A stretch of 11,183 bases of DNA from Candidatus Magasanikiibacteriota bacterium (GTDB lineage Bacteria; Patescibacteriota; Patescibacteriia; Magasanikbacterales; UBA10003). Within the stretch, counting starts at the first letter, position 1, and every line of letters begins with the position of its first letter. This document shows, piece by piece, positions 1 to 6,398 of this stretch. Both the position numbers and the translations under genes were made by a program. The notes below the pieces were generated by a model that did not search any database, was not told the origin of the DNA, and saw only the letters and a program-made list of their open reading frames with translations. The DNA lies in the NCBI GenBank assembly GCA_003514455.1, contig DOQH01000031.1:4355-15537 (forward strand), given 5' to 3'.

Positions 1-483
1 CCAACGCGCGATGTGTTTCAAGCGCGATTGGATCATTTGTTGGCAGACTGTTTACGTCAATTTGATGAAAATTTATCCTATTTACTAACTGCCGTAGTAG
101 GTGAGATTGGCAACAATTCTTTTGACCATAATCTGGGGAATTGGCGCGATGTTGCCGGAATATATTTTGTCGCGGATTTAACCGCGCGCAAAATTTTAAT
201 ATCTGATCGAGGCCAAGGTATTTTTGCGACCATCAAAAGAGTCAGGCCAGAAATCAAGAATGACATTGAGGCCATTAGAATCGCTTTTACGGAAAGAATT
301 TCCGGCCGCGCGCCGGAGCAAAGAGGCAATGGTTTGAAATTCGTAAAAAAGATTTTTGAACAACAAGGCTGGCAGCTAAATTTCGGATCAGGACAAGCTG
401 TTTGCCATATTGAGAGTGAATTAACATCTTTTGCAAATCAAAAAAAAGAAATTCGCGGCATCATTGCCTTAATTAAATTTTAA
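1..483 (+). CDS. GHKL/histidine-kinase-like ATPase domain protein (5' partial)
   Basis: The reading frame is open from the first base of the window, so the N-terminus lies outside; a GTG at 13 is probably only an internal Val. The visible 160 residues are the C-terminal part of a GHKL (HATPase_c) ATP-binding domain. An N-box with E35 and N39 (EIGNN) is followed by the G1 box D-R-G-Q-G at about residues 69-73 and a G2-like R-G-N-G-L at about 108-112. No phosphorylatable His domain is seen in this part. A small STAS-like gene follows after 8 bp with no promoter between, so the two are probably co-transcribed. By analogy with anti-sigma kinase/STAS switch pairs, it may be a kinase or nucleotide switch acting on its neighbour, but that is inference. 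The ATPase fold is secure; the specific function and partner are not. Confidence 0.8.
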   Translation, partial: PTRDVFQARLDHLLADCLRQFDENLSYLLTAVVGEIGNNSFDHNLGNWRDVAGIYFVADLTARKILISDRGQGIFATIKRVRPEIKNDIEAIRIAFTERISGRAPEQRGNGLKFVKKIFEQQGWQLNFGSGQAVCHIESELTSFANQKKEIRGIIALIKF

Positions 484-491
484 CATTCAAT

Positions 492-758
492 ATGAAATTG
501 GAATTAAAAAAATTTGGTAACATTTTAAGTTCAAGACCGGCTGGCCGAGACGCATGGCTTTCAGCCCAGGCCTATCTTTTTGATAAGCTCAAACCAAAAG
601 AAAAAATAGAAGTGGATTTTTCCAACGTGTCTGTGTTGAGCCCCTCTTGGGCCGAGGAATTTCTAACACAACTTAAAAAAAAATACTTGGAACAGGTCGT
701 TTTTTTACCGTCTGATAACCCATCGGTAAAGGCGTCATTGGAGATTATTGAAATATAA
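492..758 (+). CDS. STAS-like (DUF4325-like) small protein
   Basis: An 88-residue protein that starts at an ATG 8 bp after the ATPase stop, with no clear Shine-Dalgarno site. The middle segment VDFSNVSVLSPSWAEEFL (residues 41-58) has the pattern of the STAS-like DUF4325 family: a beta strand with D-F, then a Ser-rich turn and a helix starting A-E-E-F. The turn S-P-S-W at 50-53 sits where anti-sigma antagonists carry their regulatory Ser. An earlier R-P-A-G-R segment (15-19) also fits the family's N-terminal part. Members are commonly found fused to or beside HATPase domains, as here. Probable role: phosphorylatable or nucleotide-dependent switch partner of the upstream ATPase. Family assignment is from pattern recognition only. 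Confidence 0.7.
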   Translation: MKLELKKFGNILSSRPAGRDAWLSAQAYLFDKLKPKEKIEVDFSNVSVLSPSWAEEFLTQLKKKYLEQVVFLPSDNPSVKASLEIIEI

Positions 759-767
759 AGCAAGATA

Positions 768-802
768 ATCAAAAATACTCCCTTTAAAGGAGTATTTTTG
801 AT
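768..802. terminator. Bidirectional intrinsic terminator
   Basis: Perfect 14-bp arms (768-781 and 789-802) flank a 7-nt loop. The outer part of each arm is an A or T run, so a U-rich 3' side forms on either strand. It closes the ATPase/STAS-like pair on the plus strand. On the minus strand it begins exactly at the CCA end of the initiator tRNA, so it probably terminates that transcript too. Confidence 0.75.
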
Positions 803-877
803 GGTTGCGGGACCCGGACTCGAACCGGGAACCTCCAGGTTATGGGCCTGGCGAGCTGCCAATTGCTCTATCCCGCT
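802..877 (-). tRNA. Initiator tRNA-fMet (CAT)
   Basis: A 76-nt cloverleaf on the minus strand with encoded CCA. Anticodon loop CCCATAA gives CAT. It is the initiator rather than the elongator form for three reasons. The first acceptor pair is unpaired (A1 against A72). The D stem is GAGC/GCTC, giving the purine11-pyrimidine24 pair (A11:U24) typical of bacterial initiators. The anticodon stem ends in G30:C40 and G31:C39. The usual third G:C pair (29:41) is A:U here, and bacteria normally have C1, not A1, opposite A72. T arm CCCGG/CCGGG with loop TTCGAGT is normal. A consensus-like promoter lies immediately upstream (894-922). Confidence 0.95.
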
Positions 878-893
878 ATTTAAGCATAGATTA

Positions 894-922
894 AGTATAG
901 TGGTTTTAAGCTGACTTGTCAA
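894..922 (-). promoter_or_regulatory. Promoter of tRNA-fMet
   Basis: On the minus strand TTGACA (917-922) and TATACT (894-899) are separated by exactly 17 bp, a near-consensus housekeeping promoter. The predicted transcript starts roughly 10 nt before the mature tRNA 5' end at 877. Confidence 0.85.
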
Positions 923-942
923 GCAGGTGAAAATCTGATAAT
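916..942 (+). promoter_or_regulatory. Possible divergent promoter for tRNA-Ser and ddl
   Basis: On the plus strand TTGTCA (916-921) shares its bases with the -35 of the divergent tRNA-fMet promoter. GATAAT (937-942) could be the -10, but the spacer is only 15 bp, shorter than the usual 16-18. It is the best candidate ahead of tRNA-Ser, and its weakness keeps confidence low. Confidence 0.4.
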
Positions 943-963
943 TTTAAGTGGTGAACCGAGCTT

Positions 964-1053
964 GGAAGGGTCGCATAGTGGTCTAGTGCGGCAGTTTCGA
1001 AAACTGCTGTGTCCGCGAGGGCACCGTGGGTTCAAATCCCACCCCTTCCGCCA
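964..1053 (+). tRNA. tRNA-Ser (CGA)
   Basis: A 90-nt cloverleaf with the long variable arm of class II tRNAs. Acceptor GGAAGGG pairs perfectly with CCCTTCC, the discriminator is G and CCA is encoded. Anticodon stem GCAGT/ACTGC encloses loop TTCGAAA, giving anticodon CGA (reads UCG). T arm GTGGG/CCCAC has loop TTCAAAT. It is followed 19 bp later by ddl with no terminator, so tRNA and ddl mRNA may come from one primary transcript. Confidence 0.95.
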
Positions 1054-1072
1054 ATTTTCAGAATTCGGAATT

Positions 1073-2116
1073 ATGCCAACAAAATGCAAACTCAATATCG
1101 CCATTCTCTTTGGCGGCCGCTCGGCCGAGCACGAGGTCTCTTTGCAATCAGCAAAAAATGTTATTTCCGCGCTGGATAAAACAAAATACAATCCCATTCC
1201 GATTTTTATTGATAAATCCGGCCGCTGGTTTTTAAATGATAAATCAGGCGATAAGATTGCCCTGCTTCCTCAAAGCAACGGAGAAATTACCAATCTAGCA
1301 CATCCTCAAAAAAAACAAAAAATTAACGCGGTTTTTCCAATTTTGCATGGCCCATTTGGCGAAGACGGCACGGTGCAGGGACTTTTAAAATTAACTAATG
1401 TGCCTTTTGTCGGCGCGAGCGTTTTGGGTTCGGCAGTAGGCATGGACAAAGATGTGATGAAACGACTGTTGCGAGACGCCGATATCCCCATTGGCAAATT
1501 TTTAGTTTTTAAAAAAACAGATAAAATCAATTTTGAAAAAAATGTTAAACGACTGGGTCTGCCATTATTTATCAAACCAGCCAATTTGGGCTCATCAGTA
1601 GGTATTAGTAAAGTAAAAAACAAAAATGAATTTACCAAAGCAATCGCTTACGCTTTTAAATACGACACCAAAATTTTGATTGAAGAATTTATTAACGGAC
1701 GAGAAATTGAATGTTCTGTGTTGGGAAATGACAAACCAATCGCTTCAATACCCGGAGAAATTATTCCCAGCGCCGAATTTTATTCTTACGACGCTAAATA
1801 TATTGACGATAAAGGCGCGCGATTGGAAGTACCGGCAAAATTAATCAACGCGACGCGCGTGAAAATCCAAAAACTGGCAGTAAAAGCATTTCAAACATTA
1901 TGTTGCGAGGGCATGGGCCGAGTGGATTTCTTTTTGAAAAAAAATGGCCAAATTTTTGTCAATGAAATAAATACCATTCCCGGTTTCACCGCGATCAGCA
2001 TGTACCCGCGGCTTTGGGCAGAGAGCGGACTTAACTATACTAAATTGACAGACAAACTAATACAACTGGCCATAGACAGATTTATCAAAGAAAATAAACT
2101 GAAAACTTCGCGCTAA
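1073..2116 (+). CDS. ddl: D-alanine--D-alanine ligase
   Basis: A 347-residue ATP-grasp ligase, normal length for the family. It joins two D-alanines in the cytoplasm to make the dipeptide used for the peptidoglycan stem. The N-terminus carries F-G-G-R-S-A-E-H-E-V-S (13-23). H-G-P-F-G-E-D-G (92-99) and the ATP-grasp strand F-I-K-P-A-N-L-G-S-S-V-G (166-177) follow. The active-site loop F-Y-S-Y-D-A-K-Y lies at 236-243. The metal ligands sit in G-R-V-D-F (D285) and V-N-E-I-N-T-I-P-G-F-T (E298, N300). The loop resembles Ddl rather than vancomycin-resistance ligases. The frame is open upstream through tRNA-Ser, but the ATG at 1073 is the first start after the tRNA and puts the family N-terminus in place. 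Only a weak GGAA-like ribosome site precedes it. No terminator separates it from the next gene, which has its own promoter. Confidence 0.95.
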   Translation: MPTKCKLNIAILFGGRSAEHEVSLQSAKNVISALDKTKYNPIPIFIDKSGRWFLNDKSGDKIALLPQSNGEITNLAHPQKKQKINAVFPILHGPFGEDGTVQGLLKLTNVPFVGASVLGSAVGMDKDVMKRLLRDADIPIGKFLVFKKTDKINFEKNVKRLGLPLFIKPANLGSSVGISKVKNKNEFTKAIAYAFKYDTKILIEEFINGREIECSVLGNDKPIASIPGEIIPSAEFYSYDAKYIDDKGARLEVPAKLINATRVKIQKLAVKAFQTLCCEGMGRVDFFLKKNGQIFVNEINTIPGFTAISMYPRLWAESGLNYTKLTDKLIQLAIDRFIKENKLKTSR

Positions 2117-2160
2117 ATTTAAAGAGGATTGACAAAACTATTCTGTGAATAAGTTGATTG

Positions 2161-2169
2161 TGATATAAT
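2161..2169 (+). promoter_or_regulatory. Extended -10 promoter of the Cys-Trp repeat protein gene
   Basis: TGATATAAT is a perfect extended -10 (TGn followed by TATAAT). The position 17 bp upstream has no good -35; a TTGACA at 2129-2134 is about 29 bp away and too far to pair with it. The predicted start is near 2176, giving a leader of about 35 nt. Confidence 0.65.
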
Positions 2170-2210
2170 AAAATTATCATTTTAATTATTTTTAATCTTG
2201 ACTCAAAAAT

Positions 2211-5006
2211 ATGAGGACACTCCTTCATAAGTCGGGGCTAATGATGGCGTTTGCCGCGCTTGTTGTTAGTCTTTTTTTAGTTGGGCAGGCCTTGGCTCAA
2301 ACCACCTGTTCAGCTGACCAAGTAATGTGCTACCCAAGCAGTGGCGGAACAGGTTGGTGCCAAATGTCACCATGCCCCACCTATGATACATCATCCTATA
2401 CTCCACCAGCAACAACAACTGATCCACAAACTCAATGCACTAGCCAAAGCGGCGAATGGTGTGCCTCAACCGGTGGTGGAACCGGCTGGTGCGCGACTCC
2501 TCCGAGCTCTTGCCCAATAAATGACCAAGCAACTTGCACTTCCAAGGGCCGTAGTTGGTGCACTCCGCAATCCGGGGGCATGGGTTGGTGCACTTACAGC
2601 GCTACTGAAAAATGTCCGGTATACAACGAAGCCGACTGTACATCACAAGGTCAAACTTGGTGCGTGTCTCCAGGCAGTTCCACTACCAGTGGCTGGTGTA
2701 CCAGTAATTGTCCTTACTCTACCACGGCTCAAACTGACGCCAAAACCACTTGCACCAATTCCAATTATAAATGGTGTTTGAATTCTGATGGCGCTACCGG
2801 CTGGTGTTCATATAACTCATCGGCCACATATACATGTCCGGCCTATGATGCGGCTTCTTGCACAGCTCAAAGCGGTGAATGGTGCGCGTACTCTTCCAGC
2901 ACTGGAGGATGGTGCGCGACCAATGGCTCTACTTGCCCGATCAACGACCAAGCCACCTGCACATCAAAAGGCCGTAAATGGTGCACCAGTACTTATGGCA
3001 GTGGCTGGTGTACAGCAACGGCAACGGAAACTTGTCCGAGCACAAGCACTGAAACACCTCCTGTAACTCCAGTAAATTTTACTTGGCCAAGCACCCAAAC
3101 AGAGTGTGAAAAATATCTGGGAAAATGGTGTCCGAGCACCGGTAGTTACAATTATTCCGGCTCCTGCAATATGGCCAATCAGGTCTGTTGGGTATCGCCA
3201 AAAGCTGGATATATGTCTTGCTGGGATAATACGCAAGTGCCGTCCGGCTCAACCTGTCCTACCACGCCTTCAACTGAATCTGATTGCACTGGCAAAGGAT
3301 ATAATTGGTGCAAATCTTCTTCTTCCTACTCCTCCTATTCCAGCGGATGGTGTAGCGCCACTCCATGCTCGGTAATGCCACCGACTGGCCAAATGACTTG
3401 TCCGGATAACAAATCATTCGCCACCACTATAAGTGGATGCCCCACAAAAACAACAACAATCACTCCAATACCTGAACCCATCACCACCTACTGCCCTGAT
3501 GGTTCCAGAAAAGTTGTTGGCGCTCCGTGTCCATCTTCATATACTTGTTCCAACGGCACAATCGTCAAAACCTCTGACCAATGTCCTAAACAAGAAGATC
3601 AGGTAACCACCTGCCTTAACAAAGGCGGCAACTGGTGTTATGACAACAATACCACTAAAAATGGCTATTGCATTTCTGGCGGATCCTCTTGCAAACCAAT
3701 TCCAACTGTAGAACCGATGCCCCTGCCGCAAACACCAACTGAAACACAACCTGTGCCCAAAATAGAACCGGCTCCATCACCTGACATGTTTAAACAGATT
3801 GAACGGGAGAAAAAAGACATACTTCGCGAACTCCGTATGTTTGAAAGATACTTTAAAAAATTAAAAGATAGCGCCATGCTCTCAAAAATCGCAGCTTTGA
3901 GCGACAAAATCCAAAAAGTTGATTCCAAAATCACCGATGTAATGAGCGTGATGGAGGTCATACGCGAAGAAATGCAAATTATGCGTGAGGCCTATCAAGA
4001 TGCCATTGACAGCGACAACCAAATTAATGAAAGGGAGCGCGATGAAAAATTCCAAAAACAAGCATTACGGGACATGAAGAATGGCGTTAAAAATTTTGAA
4101 AAATACATCAAAACACTGGACACGCGCATAGCCAGTTTGGAAAAAAAGGGATTTATTGTTGATACGACTGCGAAAGACACTCTGGCTAAAGCCAAAGAAT
4201 TGATTGCCAATGCGAAAACGGCCACCACTTATGATGAAATCAGAGATATTATGGAACAACTACCTGCCTTAGTTGAAAACCTGAATGACTTTATGCCGCG
4301 ATTGGAACAGCTCGCTCGCATTCCGCAAATTCTCAAAATGATTACGGCTCGCATTGCTACCACCGAACGGTTGGTTGTTCAAACGGAAAAAACAGCCGCC
4401 CGGCTCAAATTTGATGCCACGGAAGAAATCCAAAAAATGAAAACATTGTTGGATGAAATAAAATCGGCCATAGAACAGATCAAATCCGCCTCATTTGAAG
4501 ATGATTTATTCTCGTTCATCCAAGACAATGTTTTGGAAAAATTGAATGACATCCAACAAATTTCCGATAACCTGAAAAATGTCGCGAGCGTGAAAAAATT
4601 TATCAATCAAGCGGCGGCCAATGTGAAAAAACATGAACAGCGCATTATTAAACTGGAAAAAAAAGGCGAAGATGTGAGCGAAGCGCAATTCCTGCTGGAT
4701 GAAGCCAAAACACATCTTGATGACTTACGCGCCTTGGCCAGTCAAAAATTAACCGAGGACTCCGCTCTGGAAATCATTGAACATCTGCGCGCTTTGACCG
4801 ACACAATGGATCAACTGGCTGAATCTTTGAAAATCGTGACACCTGATGCCTTGGAACAACAATTAAAAAAATCACTGCAAGGCGTCGGCTCCACCTTTAA
4901 ACAGTTTGAAGTGAATGAAATTGAAAAATTAATGGTTAAAGCGTTTCATGTGGCAAATTACTTCCGTCTCTCGCCTCAACGCTCGCTCGCGATCTTAATG
5001 GAATAG
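2211..5006 (+). CDS. Secreted Cys-Trp repeat and coiled-coil protein
   Basis: A 931-residue protein I do not recognise as a named family. Residues 1-29 form a Sec signal peptide ending in A-L-A before Q30, with no lipobox. Residues 33-494 contain about ten units of pattern C-x(5-8)-W-C, a Ser/Gly/Thr linker, G-W-C, then C-P. Each has four Cys, which suggests two disulfides and an oxidising extracellular location. Units start near C33, C76, C109, C143, C181, C217, C250, C299, C359 and C468; the eighth to tenth are degenerate or spaced by other sequence. Residues 496-525 are a Pro/Glu/Thr-rich linker. Residues 526-915 are almost wholly charged amphipathic helix, predicted coiled coil, with an internal duplication. 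No C-terminal membrane anchor or sorting signal is visible. Likely a cell-surface fibre or adhesin-like protein (inference). It has its own promoter and terminator; the start ATG lacks a Shine-Dalgarno site. Confidence 0.85.
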   Translation: MRTLLHKSGLMMAFAALVVSLFLVGQALAQTTCSADQVMCYPSSGGTGWCQMSPCPTYDTSSYTPPATTTDPQTQCTSQSGEWCASTGGGTGWCATPPSSCPINDQATCTSKGRSWCTPQSGGMGWCTYSATEKCPVYNEADCTSQGQTWCVSPGSSTTSGWCTSNCPYSTTAQTDAKTTCTNSNYKWCLNSDGATGWCSYNSSATYTCPAYDAASCTAQSGEWCAYSSSTGGWCATNGSTCPINDQATCTSKGRKWCTSTYGSGWCTATATETCPSTSTETPPVTPVNFTWPSTQTECEKYLGKWCPSTGSYNYSGSCNMANQVCWVSPKAGYMSCWDNTQVPSGSTCPTTPSTESDCTGKGYNWCKSSSSYSSYSSGWCSATPCSVMPPTGQMTCPDNKSFATTISGCPTKTTTITPIPEPITTYCPDGSRKVVGAPCPSSYTCSNGTIVKTSDQCPKQEDQVTTCLNKGGNWCYDNNTTKNGYCISGGSSCKPIPTVEPMPLPQTPTETQPVPKIEPAPSPDMFKQIEREKKDILRELRMFERYFKKLKDSAMLSKIAALSDKIQKVDSKITDVMSVMEVIREEMQIMREAYQDAIDSDNQINERERDEKFQKQALRDMKNGVKNFEKYIKTLDTRIASLEKKGFIVDTTAKDTLAKAKELIANAKTATTYDEIRDIMEQLPALVENLNDFMPRLEQLARIPQILKMITARIATTERLVVQTEKTAARLKFDATEEIQKMKTLLDEIKSAIEQIKSASFEDDLFSFIQDNVLEKLNDIQQISDNLKNVASVKKFINQAAANVKKHEQRIIKLEKKGEDVSEAQFLLDEAKTHLDDLRALASQKLTEDSALEIIEHLRALTDTMDQLAESLKIVTPDALEQQLKKSLQGVGSTFKQFEVNEIEKLMVKAFHVANYFRLSPQRSLAILME
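2307..3692 (+). repeat. Coding repeat array: Cys-Trp four-cysteine units
   Basis: About ten imperfect units of roughly 25-35 codons encode the W-C / G-W-C / C-P signature. Two adjacent units (codons 76-135, bases about 2436-2615) closely match a second pair (codons 217-275, bases about 2859-3035). Both share the phrase CPINDQATCTSKGR. This indicates a block duplication about 423 bp apart on top of single-unit duplication. Confidence 0.85.
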
Positions 5007-5018
5007 CTTAATATCACT

Positions 5019-5054
5019 AACACCCATCCTTTGACTGGATGGGTGTTTTGTTTT
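5019..5054 (+). terminator. Intrinsic terminator of the Cys-Trp protein gene
   Basis: A perfect 11-bp stem (5019-5029 with 5037-5047), GC-rich in the middle, encloses a 7-nt loop. It is followed by TTTT-G-TTTT. The stop codon of the upstream gene is 12 bp before the stem. The hairpin loop and tail also contain the likely holA promoter. Confidence 0.9.
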
Positions 5055-5059
5055 ACAAT
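5031..5059 (+). promoter_or_regulatory. Promoter of holA, embedded in the preceding terminator
   Basis: TTGACT (5031-5036), in the terminator loop, and TACAAT (5054-5059), just after the U-tract, are separated by 17 bp. Each matches five of six consensus bases. Transcription would begin near 5066, only a few nucleotides before the ATG at 5070, giving a nearly leaderless mRNA. Confidence 0.65.
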
Positions 5060-5069
5060 GCATTTATAT

Positions 5070-6038
5070 ATGTTGATACTTCTCCACGGTTCGGACACTT
5101 GGCGCAGCCGCAAACAATTAAAAAAAATGATTGAAGAATTCAAGGCCAAACGCGACCCGTCGGGTTTGAATTTGAATATTTTTGATGCGTCCAAAGCCGA
5201 AGGGGCTGAAATGCTTGAGGCCATGGTTACGAGCCCTTTTTTATCTGAAAAACGGCTTACTGTATTGGAACGATTATCCGAAAGCAAAAAAAAAGACTTG
5301 TGGGCCAATCTTTTGGAATTGATAAAAAACAAAAAAATGCCGGACACATCAGTTGTCATTTTTTGGGAAGGCGAAATCAAATTAAATTCTCATCCTCTTT
5401 TTGAAACACTAGCTAAACAAAAATTCTCGCAAAAATTTGAAACACTATCCGGCGTAAAATTAAACCAATGGATTAAAACGGAAATTACCAACCGTAATTT
5501 GGAAATTGAACCGTACGCCTTGACGGCATTGACCAATTATCCTTTTGACAGCTTGTGGCAGATTATCAATGAACTTGATAAAATAGCGGCGTATTTGTCC
5601 AAAGAAACGGACAAAAAAATCACGCTCAAACATGTGAATCTTTTCTTGGATGAAGCCAGCAATGATAATATTTTCCATTTTCTGGATGCCCTTGTCGCGC
5701 GGCGAGCCAAAGAAGCAATAAAACTTTTGCATACTCAATTTGACAATGGCGAGGAACCGGGAAAAATTTTCAATTTAATTGTCGGGCAATGGCGCAAACT
5801 TTTATTAATCAAGGATTATTTTTCTCTTAATCCCGGCTCAACCTCTGACAACGCCGCAAAGGCATTGGACATTCATCCATTTGTAGTTAAAAAAACCCTG
5901 GCGATTTTACCGGGATTCTCATTTGCAAAATTAAAAGAAATTTATCGCGAACTGTTGGATATTGATCTCAAAGCCAAAACAGGTGAAGGAGATTATGCCT
6001 CATTTTTGGAAATGCTCGTGGCCAAAATCTGCCAATAA
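5070..6038 (+). CDS. holA: DNA polymerase III delta subunit
   Basis: A 322-residue protein of normal length for HolA, the clamp-loader subunit that binds the beta clamp and opens the ring during replication. The N-terminal strand M-L-I-L-L-H-G-S-D-T-W (1-11) matches the family's degenerate P-loop region. The segment F-L-S-E-K-R-L-T-V-L (57-66) and V-V-I-F-W-E-G (95-101) follow. The sliding-clamp-loader fold continues with L-N-Q-W-I (131-135), an L-W-Q-I-I-N-E-L-D-K-I-A helix (162-173) and the C-terminal helical collar. That collar includes G-Q-W-R-K-L-L-L-I-K-D (239-249) and H-P-F-V-V-K-K (269-275). The frame is open from 5031, but earlier starts fall inside the terminator or the -10 box, and 5070 gives the family N-terminus. 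It converges on rpsT across a shared terminator. Confidence 0.9.
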   Translation: MLILLHGSDTWRSRKQLKKMIEEFKAKRDPSGLNLNIFDASKAEGAEMLEAMVTSPFLSEKRLTVLERLSESKKKDLWANLLELIKNKKMPDTSVVIFWEGEIKLNSHPLFETLAKQKFSQKFETLSGVKLNQWIKTEITNRNLEIEPYALTALTNYPFDSLWQIINELDKIAAYLSKETDKKITLKHVNLFLDEASNDNIFHFLDALVARRAKEAIKLLHTQFDNGEEPGKIFNLIVGQWRKLLLIKDYFSLNPGSTSDNAAKALDIHPFVVKKTLAILPGFSFAKLKEIYRELLDIDLKAKTGEGDYASFLEMLVAKICQ

Positions 6039-6039
6039 C

Positions 6040-6065
6040 AAAAAATCCCCCAAAGGGGATTTTTT
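6040..6065. terminator. Bidirectional terminator between holA and rpsT
   Basis: An 11-bp stem (6040-6050 with 6055-6065) has four G:C pairs at its apex, a 4-nt loop and A/T arms ending in a long T run. It terminates holA on the plus strand. On the minus strand it follows rpsT, whose stop codon (6065-6067) overlaps its edge. Confidence 0.9.
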
Positions 6066-6328
6066 TATTTTATCGCGTTAATCTTTGCCATCAATCTTGA
6101 CTTCATCCGATTGGCCGTGTTTTTCTTTAACACATTTCCTTTCACTGCTTTGTCGCAGGCCTTTTGCCACTCCACTGCCAATTTTTTCAATTCATCTTTG
6201 GCTTTGACTTGAAGCGCTTTGATAATTTTTCTCATCAAAAGATCGAGTCCAGCCTTGATTTTCTCGTGTTTGGCTGTGGCTTTTTTTGTTTGTCGCAAGG
6301 CCTTAATGGCCGCTGGTTTATTAGGCAT
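6065..6328 (-). CDS. rpsT: 30S ribosomal protein bS20
   Basis: An 87-residue, Lys-rich, all-helical protein matching bS20, which binds 16S rRNA early in small-subunit assembly. The start M-P-N-K-P-A-A-I-K-A-L-R (1-12) fits the conserved N-terminus. The C-terminal block K-G-N-V-L-K-K-N-T-A-N-R-M-K-S-R-L (63-79) carries the most conserved family signature. It is a single-gene unit with its own strong promoter just past the end of rmuC and a shared terminator with holA. Only a weak AAG-type sequence lies before the start, so the ribosome site is poor for such a highly expressed protein. Confidence 0.93.
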   Translation of the reverse strand: MPNKPAAIKALRQTKKATAKHEKIKAGLDLLMRKIIKALQVKAKDELKKLAVEWQKACDKAVKGNVLKKNTANRMKSRLMAKINAIK

Positions 6329-6365
6329 AACTGCTTAAAATATAGATAGATTATGTATGATTAAT

Positions 6366-6394
6366 AGTATATAAAAATAAACAAAAAATGTCAA
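6366..6394 (-). promoter_or_regulatory. Promoter of rpsT
   Basis: On the minus strand TTGACA (6389-6394) and TATACT (6366-6371) are separated by 17 bp, the same hexamers and spacing as the tRNA-fMet promoter. The -35 lies only 4 bp past the rmuC stop codon. The predicted leader is about 30 nt. Confidence 0.88.
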
Positions 6395-6398
6395 GCGC

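Noticed and set aside
962..1072. Upstream extension of ddl through tRNA-Ser
   Set aside because: The extra 37 residues are translated tRNA and the family N-terminus begins just after the ATG at 1073.
919..1197. Minus-strand open frame across tRNA-Ser and the start of ddl
   Set aside because: It is the antisense of a tRNA and a conserved coding start; no start signals support it.
2129..2134. Perfect TTGACA upstream of the Cys-Trp protein gene
   Set aside because: It is about 29 bp from the TATAAT at 2164-2169, too far to act as its -35.
2144..2152. Single DnaA-box-like 9-mer (TTATTCACA on the minus strand)
   Set aside because: It is isolated in a short promoter region with no companion boxes, so chance is the simplest explanation.
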